Source: Tautonia sociabilis (GTDB taxonomy: Bacteria; Planctomycetota; Planctomycetia; Isosphaerales; Isosphaeraceae). From it: a stretch of DNA of 64,000 nt. The number at the start of each line of letters is the position of its first letter. Positions within the stretch are counted from its first letter, which is position 1. Below are positions 58,875 through 64,000 of this stretch, piece by piece. Position numbers and translations under genes: made by a program. Where the stretch lies: the NCBI RefSeq assembly GCF_003977685.1, contig NZ_RYZH01000006.1, forward strand, positions 101,479 to 165,478, read 5' to 3'. The notes beneath the pieces were generated by a model. It was not told the origin of the DNA, searched no databases, and saw only the letters and a program-made list of their open reading frames with translations.

Positions 58875-60020
58875 TCAGGGGGACGGGGTTTGCCCGGGGG
58901 ATTCGAAGGCTCCCGGCGAGGGTTCCGGACCCGACGGCCCGACGTCTTCCCGCCGGGCGGCGACGACCTTCCACCCGGTGTCGATCGCGTCGAGCCGGAA
59001 CCGAAGCAACCGGAGTCGCAGCCGTCGAGCCGGGGAGCCGGCAGCGGCAAGGGTGTCCTCGACCGTGGCGACCACCTCGGCCTCCTCCAGGACGAACGGT
59101 CCGTCGGCCTCGATCGTGAAGAACGGTCGACCGAGCAGGTCGTCCCAGGTGTCTGGATCCTCGCCGAAGCGGAGGGCCAGGGCCTGGGCGTCGGGGGGGA
59201 GGGGAGGCTCGGCGTCCCGAACCAGCTGCTCGTAGGTCGGGACCAGCTCGCGGCGGGGCAACGCCTGGGTGAGCCTGGCAAACGACTCGGCGAACTCGAT
59301 CGCGGCATCGAGCTGCTCGTCGGCGCTGCCGCCGGCGATCCGGGAGTAAACGTCGGCCTGCTCGTTCTCCTGCCTGGCCCGATCGGCCTCGTCCAGGAAC
59401 TCAGCGGCCACGCCGAGGGGGTTGGCGTTCTGGAAGCGGCCGATTGCCGGGTCGTAGGTGTACGACTCGGCGATCGTCCGGTGTAGCGCGGCGATCGGGG
59501 CGAACGACCCTCGGATCGTCTCGTCCCCCTCGGGGTCGCGCTGGGCGTCATCGAAGGACGCGATGGCGGGGGGATCGGTCAGGGTCGAGAGGAGCTCGAT
59601 GCGCTCGATGTCCCGGGAGACGAGGGCGTCGAGGAACGCTCGGGCGGTCCGCTCGACGGGGTCCATCGGGCGGGGGGCCTCCGCCTCGGTCGGCTCGGGA
59701 CGACGGAGCAGGGGGAGGAGCACCAGGGTGGCGACCCCCAGTCCGGCCAAGGCCCCGAGCACAAAGGGCACGAGGCGTCGGAGTCGGCGACGGCGGCGGT
59801 CGTCCGGGTGGTCGTCCTCGACGGGGTCGACCACCGCGGGGGAGGCCGGCGGGTCCTCCCGACGCCGCTTCGGGCCGGAGGCCAGCCGGGCGACCTCCTC
59901 CATCGTCGCCGGCATCCGGGCCGAGCTGCCGCACTTGGGGCAGGAGACGATCTGGCCGAGTCGCTCGTCGGTGGTGAGGAAGGTGGTCAGGCACTCGGGG
60001 CAAGACAATCGGATCGTCAT
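58875..60020 (-). CDS. Zinc-ribbon membrane protein, unknown
   Basis: 381 residues from ATG 60020. An N-terminal zinc ribbon (CPECLTTF ... CPKCGSS) as in planctomycete zinc-ribbon proteins, a charged linker, one membrane segment (LVPFVLGALAGLGVATLVLLPLL) and a C-terminal domain, ARAFLDALVSRDIERIELLS ..., that recalls NTF2-like accessory domains. Start overlaps the upstream gene's stop by 4 bases (ATGA), so the two are translationally coupled. Function unknown. Confidence 0.7.
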   Translation of the reverse strand: MTIRLSCPECLTTFLTTDERLGQIVSCPKCGSSARMPATMEEVARLASGPKRRREDPPASPAVVDPVEDDHPDDRRRRRLRRLVPFVLGALAGLGVATLVLLPLLRRPEPTEAEAPRPMDPVERTARAFLDALVSRDIERIELLSTLTDPPAIASFDDAQRDPEGDETIRGSFAPIAALHRTIAESYTYDPAIGRFQNANPLGVAAEFLDEADRARQENEQADVYSRIAGGSADEQLDAAIEFAESFARLTQALPRRELVPTYEQLVRDAEPPLPPDAQALALRFGEDPDTWDDLLGRPFFTIEADGPFVLEEAEVVATVEDTLAAAGSPARRLRLRLLRFRLDAIDTGWKVVAARREDVGPSGPEPSPGAFESPGQTPSP

Positions 60021-61003
60021 CGGGCCTCCTCCGGATCGTCGCCGCGGTCGGGTGGCTCGGCGATCCGCTGCCGAGGGGCGACTCCCAGGCATTCGGGGCA
60101 CGCGTCGTCGACGCCAACGTAGGGCCGGGAGCAGCGCGGGCAGAGCCCGGCGCTGCGGCGGAGGGTCGGCAAGGAAGCCCGCAGGCTGGCCCCCTCGGCG
60201 GTGTCGCCGAAGGTCTCAGCGACCCGCGAGGCGAGCCCAACCACGTCGGGCCGGACCGAACCGGTCCGCAGCCGCTTCTGGATCAGGAGCATCAGCCAGC
60301 CGATGACCTGCCGGTCCAGCTCCTTGAGCTCCTCTCCCCGAAGGTGCAGGGTCAGCTCGTCTCGATAAGAGATCACCTGGTCCGGGTCGTTGACGGACCG
60401 GGCCGCTTCGAGCCTCGCCTTCAGGTCGTCAACCGTCAATCGGCGGCCCTCGACGACCTCCTGAGCGAGGGCGTCGGCCTCCGGGGCGTCGGGGAAGTCG
60501 CGACGCAGGCCGGCGATGAGGCGATCGGCCCGGTCCCATCGAGCCTCCTCGATCGCTTGCCGGATGCCGGCCAGCGCGATCGACTTGCCCTGGTCGCCGG
60601 CCGATCCGACCGCCGCCGGGGCCTGGGTCAGCCGCTCGACCGCCAGGGCGATCCGGGCCAGGCTGGGCGCCACCTGCCGCTCAATCAGCATCGCCGTCCG
60701 CTCCGAGGCCTCCGCCTGGTCGACCATCAGGCCGATCAGCTCGGCCGCCGCCTTGAGGATGCGGTCGGCCACCCAGCCGGCCAACGCGAACCCGCCGCCG
60801 TAGGCCAGCAGCGCGACGCCAAGCACGACGCGCTCCCCCCAGGTCAACTGCACGTCCGAGACCAGGGCCTTGGTCCGGTCGAGCACCATTCCCAGTCCGA
60901 CCGCGAACAGCCCGAACCGCACCAGGGGAGACAGCACCAGCAGGGCGCGTCGGGCCGCCCTCAGGGACTCCGGGCCTCGGGGGGATCGGGAGGGGTCGGG
61001 CAT
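60017..61003 (-). CDS. Membrane protein with C-terminal zinc ribbon, unknown
   Basis: 328 residues from ATG 61003. Two membrane segments in the first 100 residues (VRFGLFAVGLGMVLD and RVVLGVALLAYGGGFALAGWVA), a long helical cytoplasmic region (about 105-280) with IRQAIEEARWDRADRLIAGL, and a C-terminal zinc ribbon CPRCSRPY ... ACPECLG. It is the promoter-proximal gene of the pair with the 58875 gene; overlap ATGA. The zinc-ribbon ends on both proteins suggest a common complex. Confidence 0.7.
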   Translation of the reverse strand: MPDPSRSPRGPESLRAARRALLVLSPLVRFGLFAVGLGMVLDRTKALVSDVQLTWGERVVLGVALLAYGGGFALAGWVADRILKAAAELIGLMVDQAEASERTAMLIERQVAPSLARIALAVERLTQAPAAVGSAGDQGKSIALAGIRQAIEEARWDRADRLIAGLRRDFPDAPEADALAQEVVEGRRLTVDDLKARLEAARSVNDPDQVISYRDELTLHLRGEELKELDRQVIGWLMLLIQKRLRTGSVRPDVVGLASRVAETFGDTAEGASLRASLPTLRRSAGLCPRCSRPYVGVDDACPECLGVAPRQRIAEPPDRGDDPEEAR

Positions 61004-61816
61004 GGTGGTCACTCGGTTCCGCTCGGGCTTCCCGCTCGATGCACTCGTCAATTATCTCAGACCGATCGAGCCGACCGCGAGGGGCCGGATTCCCCCGCAA
61101 GGCCAATCGGCTCGCAGCCGACTCGGCGGCTCGCCTCGGAACCGGTGCGCCTCGGCACGCTTCCCCTGATCGCCATAAGTCTCGACAATTCCGACACTTG
61201 ACGAACGCCGTTGGCTTCGCTCCGCGCCAGGGACGCGCCGAGGACTCCCCGCTCGGCTCGGCTCGGCCCAGATCGCCGCTCCCGGGGAGCAGCGTCACCA
61301 GGGACGAAGCGGATCCCCAATCGGCACGCAAGGGCTGGATTCCCTAAGCACTGAATTGGAACCATCTTGCTCGATCGAATTGGCTTCGCTCCGTCGCTCC
61401 GCGCTCCGTTGCTCCGTGGTCCGGGGTCGTCCCGCGTCCGCCCCCTTTGGCCGATCGCGCCGAGGCGGCGTCTCCTCGCGCCGGGGAGGAATCGGGTTCG
61501 GGAATTGGGCACGGAGCCACGTTGGAATGGGTGGATGCTCGTGTGCCGAGCGAGGTCCCCGTGGCTGGGGGCGAGCCTCAGGGGTCACACGTTGATCGAC
61601 GACTTGCCAAGGAGAAGAAGGCGGGCCTTCGCGTTTATTATCTCCGGGTGGTGAATCGGACGTGATTGCGGGAGGGGGGGCGGTTGGCGCTTGGCGAGGG
61701 GAGAAGAGCCCGGCAGAATAGAGGACGCTGTCCGCCGGTTGATCCGATCGGGTCGACTCCCCTCCCACCGACCCTTCCGTCCGCCCTCGCCCTCCCCTCG
61801 CCTCCGGAGGTGGCCC
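61004..61816. other. Intergenic region with dispersed repeat copies
   Basis: No gene is seen. A GATAAT -10-like box on the minus strand (61051-61056) may drive the zinc-ribbon pair. Two copies of the repeat A core lie at 61211-61227 and 61377-61392. The right end is moderately AT-rich near 61630. Confidence 0.5.
61211..61392 (-). repeat. Two reverse-strand copies of the GAAGCCAA repeat core
   Basis: TTGGCTTCGCTCCGCGC at 61211-61227 and GAATTGGCTTCGCTCC at 61377-61392 are the complement of the GGARCGAAGCCAA(TTC) core of tandem repeat A near 551-605. Confidence 0.6.
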
Positions 61817-63874
61817 ATGAGCCACGATCGCCGTCCTCGGCGAACGGACCGATGGTTCTGTGTCGTCCTGGCCGTGTCTCTGGCTGCTGGGCTCGCCTCG
61901 CCGATGGCGAAGGGAGGAGAGCCCAACGGGGCAGTGGCCCCCCCGGAGTCGTTCGGAGAGGAGGAGCGAGAGCACTGGGCCTACCGGCCGATCGATCGGC
62001 CGGAGCCCCCGGACGTGGGGGATCCGGGCTGGATCCGGAACCCGATCGACCGCTTCTTGCTGGCGGAGATGGAGGCGATGGGCTTCGAGCCGTCTCCCGA
62101 GGCGGATCGGGGCTCCTTGATCCGCCGGGTGACGTTCGACCTGACCGGCTTGCCGCCGACGCCGGAGGAGGTGGCCGCGTTTCTGGCCGACGACCGGCCG
62201 GATGCGTTTGAGCGGCTGGTGGACCGACTGCTGGATCGGCCGACCTTCGGAGAGCGCTGGGCCCAGCACTGGCTCGACCTGGCCCATTACGCCGATTCGA
62301 ACGGGTTCGAGCTGGATGCCGACCGTCCGGATGCCTGGCGGTACCGCGACTGGGTCGTCCGAGCGCTGAACGAGGATGTGCCGTATGACGAATTCCTGGC
62401 GCTGCAACTGGCCGGGGACGAGCTTCGCCCGGGGGACGAGCAGGCCCTGATCGCCACCGGGTTCGGCCGCTGCGGCCCGAGGGAGGTGGTGGGGGGGAAC
62501 ATCGACCCGAAGGTGCGTCGGCAGTCGGAGCTGACCGGGGTGACAGGGACGGTCGGCTCGGTATTCCTGGGCCTGACGATCGGCTGCTCCCGGTGCCACG
62601 ACCACAAGTTCGACGCGATCCCGACGACCGACTATTACCGGCTCCAGGCGTTCTTCGAGGGAGCGGAGTTCGTCGAGCTTCCGATCGCCGACCAGGCCGA
62701 GGAGGCGGCCTTCGAGCAGGAGAAGGCCCGGATCGCCGCTCTGGTCAAGCCGCTTCGGGATCAGATGGCCGAGCTGGAGGCCCCCTATCGGAAGGCGCTT
62801 CGGGAGAAGAAGGAGGCTGGCCTGTCGGAAGCGGAGCGGGAGGTGCTGGCGATCCCGGAGGGGGAGCGAACGCCGGTTCAGCAGAAGATGGCGGCCGGGG
62901 CCGAGAAGGCGTTGCGGATCTCCTGGGAGGAGGTGGCCGAGGCCGTCTCCAAGAACCCGGACGATCACGCCGATCGCGAGCGGCTGAAGCGGGCGATCTT
63001 CGAGATCGAGCGCACGCTGCCCCCCCCTCCAGCCAGGGCGATGGCGCTGGCCGAGCCGGAGGGGGGTGAGACGCCCGAAACGTTCGTCTATCGCCGGGGA
63101 GACCCGTACAACCTCGGGCCGAAGGTCGGGCCCCGCCCCCTGGGAGTCGTTCTGGCAAACATGGGGAGCGAGGCGTTCGACCCGGGGAAGATCGAGCCGG
63201 TCGCCGGCCGCTCCGGGAGGAGGTCCTCGCTGGCGAGGTGGATGACCCGGGCGGACAACCCGCTGACGGCCCGAGTGATCGTCAACCGTTTGTGGCAGCA
63301 TCACTTCGGCCGGGGGATCGTCGCCTCTCCCAGCGACTTCGGCGTCCGGGGGGATCTGCCCAGCCACCCCGAGCTGCTCGACTGGCTGGCCTCGGAGCTG
63401 ATCTCGGGAGGCTGGCGGCTCAAGCCGATCCACCGGCTGATGGTGACCTCCAGCGCTTACCGGCAGGCGAGCAATCCGGGGCGGTCGGTCGTTCCGGACC
63501 CGGGCCACGCGCCGGGGGAGATCGATCGCTTCCGGAAGCAGGTCGAGGAGGACCCGGAGAACGTGCTCGTCTCCCGGATGGAGCCGAGGAGGCTCGAGGC
63601 GGAATCGCTCCGCGATGCGTTCCTGGCCGTCTCCGGAGAGCTGAACCCGCAGATGGGGGGACCGGGGATCCGAGCGCCGATCCCCAGCGAGGTCGAGGAG
63701 CTGATCTTCACCGAGGCGGAGGAGGTTGACCTGTGGCCCGAGCACCCGGACCCGTCGCAGCACGTCCGGCGGTCGCTCTATCTGTACCGAAAACGGAACG
63801 TTCGAGTGCCCCTGTTCGACGCCTTCGACGCCCCGGACACGCAGACCTCGTGCGCCGTCCGGGACGAGAGCACG
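61817..63874 (+). pseudogene. DUF1549/DUF1553 protein truncated by insertion
   Basis: From ATG 61817 (GGAGG 6 bases upstream) a secreted protein begins with a signal peptide (FCVVLAVSLAAGLASPM). DUF1549: IDRFLLAEMEAMGFEPSPEA, RRVTFDLTGLPPTPEEV, GERWAQHWLDLAHYADSNG, IGCSRCHDHKFDAIP (a CxxCH motif). DUF1553: NPLTARVIVNRLWQHHFGRG, ASELISGGWRLKPIHRLM, LFDAFDAPDTQTSCAVRDEST. Normally about 100 more residues with ALTLLNG and related motifs follow, but after about 63874 the frame reads unrelated residues to the window end, so the gene is interrupted. These proteins accompany DUF1501 proteins in planctomycetes and often carry cytochrome c-like parts. Confidence 0.7.
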
Positions 63875-64000
63875 GCACTGTCTCATCCGCCATCCTGTTG
63901 GGTTGACAGTTGTTGCGTCAATGCGGCGGGGTCGGCCTGCAGCAGCTCCCAGAAGTCGGCGGTCGGCAGCACCAGGCCCAGGACCTGGTAGGGGCAGCGG
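63875..64000 (-). mobile_element. Probable insertion element, one end
   Basis: Sequence changes from DUF1553 coding to unrelated DNA at about 63874. On the minus strand an open frame enters from the right and stops at 63883-63885. The element's terminal repeat cannot be defined without the other end. Confidence 0.45.
63883..64000 (-). CDS. Probable transposase C-terminus, partial
   Basis: Minus-strand frame open from the window edge to TGA at 63885-63883, giving 38 residues: RCPYQVLGLVLPTADFWELL, then QADPAALTQQLSTQQDGG. The position inside an interrupted gene makes a transposase the best guess; the family is not identified. Confidence 0.4.
   Translation of the reverse strand, partial: RCPYQVLGLVLPTADFWELLQADPAALTQQLSTQQDGG

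Noticed and set aside
61295..63886. Very long minus-strand open frame opposite the DUF1549/1553 gene
   Set aside because: It is the antisense of a recognised coding sequence, a GC-rich artefact.

Overview
The window is high-GC bacterial DNA that looks like a Planctomycetota chromosome, most likely an Isosphaeraceae-type genome. The basis is the density of families that are abundant or typical there: DUF1501, DUF1800, DUF1549/1553, DUF1559 prepilin-like, DUF1570, DUF1571, DUF1573, a ThuA-like protein, a DUF6807/PmoA protein, PQQ-propeller proteins and Gfo/Idh/MocA oxidoreductases. Many exported proteins have no known function, and intergenic regions are long and GC-rich. I saw no rRNA, tRNA or CRISPR array. 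Placement is from protein families, not from a marker-gene tree.

Layout. 1-4720: end of a NUDIX gene, an 800-base spacer with two different 34-bp tandem arrays, then two Gfo/Idh/MocA oxidoreductases and a GT4 glycosyltransferase (probable polysaccharide or sugar-modification group). 4779-8990: a DUF4380 protein, a DUF1570 metallopeptidase-like protein, and a TPR protein carrying two RNA polymerase alpha-CTD-like domains. 9119-14155: tgt, yajC and a fused secDF, the conserved queuosine/Sec cluster. 14307-18522 (minus): pyruvate carboxylase followed by an overlapping biotin ligase, enzyme and activator together. 19054-29482: ThuA-like protein, secreted unknowns, an NtrC-type regulator, an HtrA-type protease, and a secretin-N-like Gly/Met-rich gene whose reading frame probably continues by -1 slippage on an A9 run into the next gene. 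29751-31823: LegB-like dehydratase and an NrnA-like DHH phosphoesterase.

31861-36600 is an accessory island. A decayed IS5-type element with terminal inverted repeats lies on the left and an IS630-type remnant on the right. Between them is visibly AT-richer DNA encoding a frameshifted DUF1573 protein, a six-cysteine small secreted protein, a secreted membrane-anchored protein and a DUF1559 pseudopilin-like protein.

36950-54792: a Rieske/cytochrome b-c fusion pair (a compact bc complex), a class I amidotransferase-fold protein lacking its nucleophile cysteine, DinB, thiC, DUF1571, DUF1499, DUF6807, fliW-csrA, an FHA protein, a secreted unknown, a DUF1800-DUF1501 pair and a ZIP metal transporter. 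54869-61003 (minus): purH, a PQQ beta-propeller protein and two overlapping zinc-ribbon membrane proteins. The window ends in a DUF1549/DUF1553 gene cut at about 63874 by what looks like another insertion element.

Several intergenic regions carry a sigma-70-like promoter pattern, TTGNNN-17/18-TANNNN, with -10 boxes such as TAGAAT, TAGGAT, TACAAT, TACGAT and TATAGT. Strong GC hairpins follow several genes.
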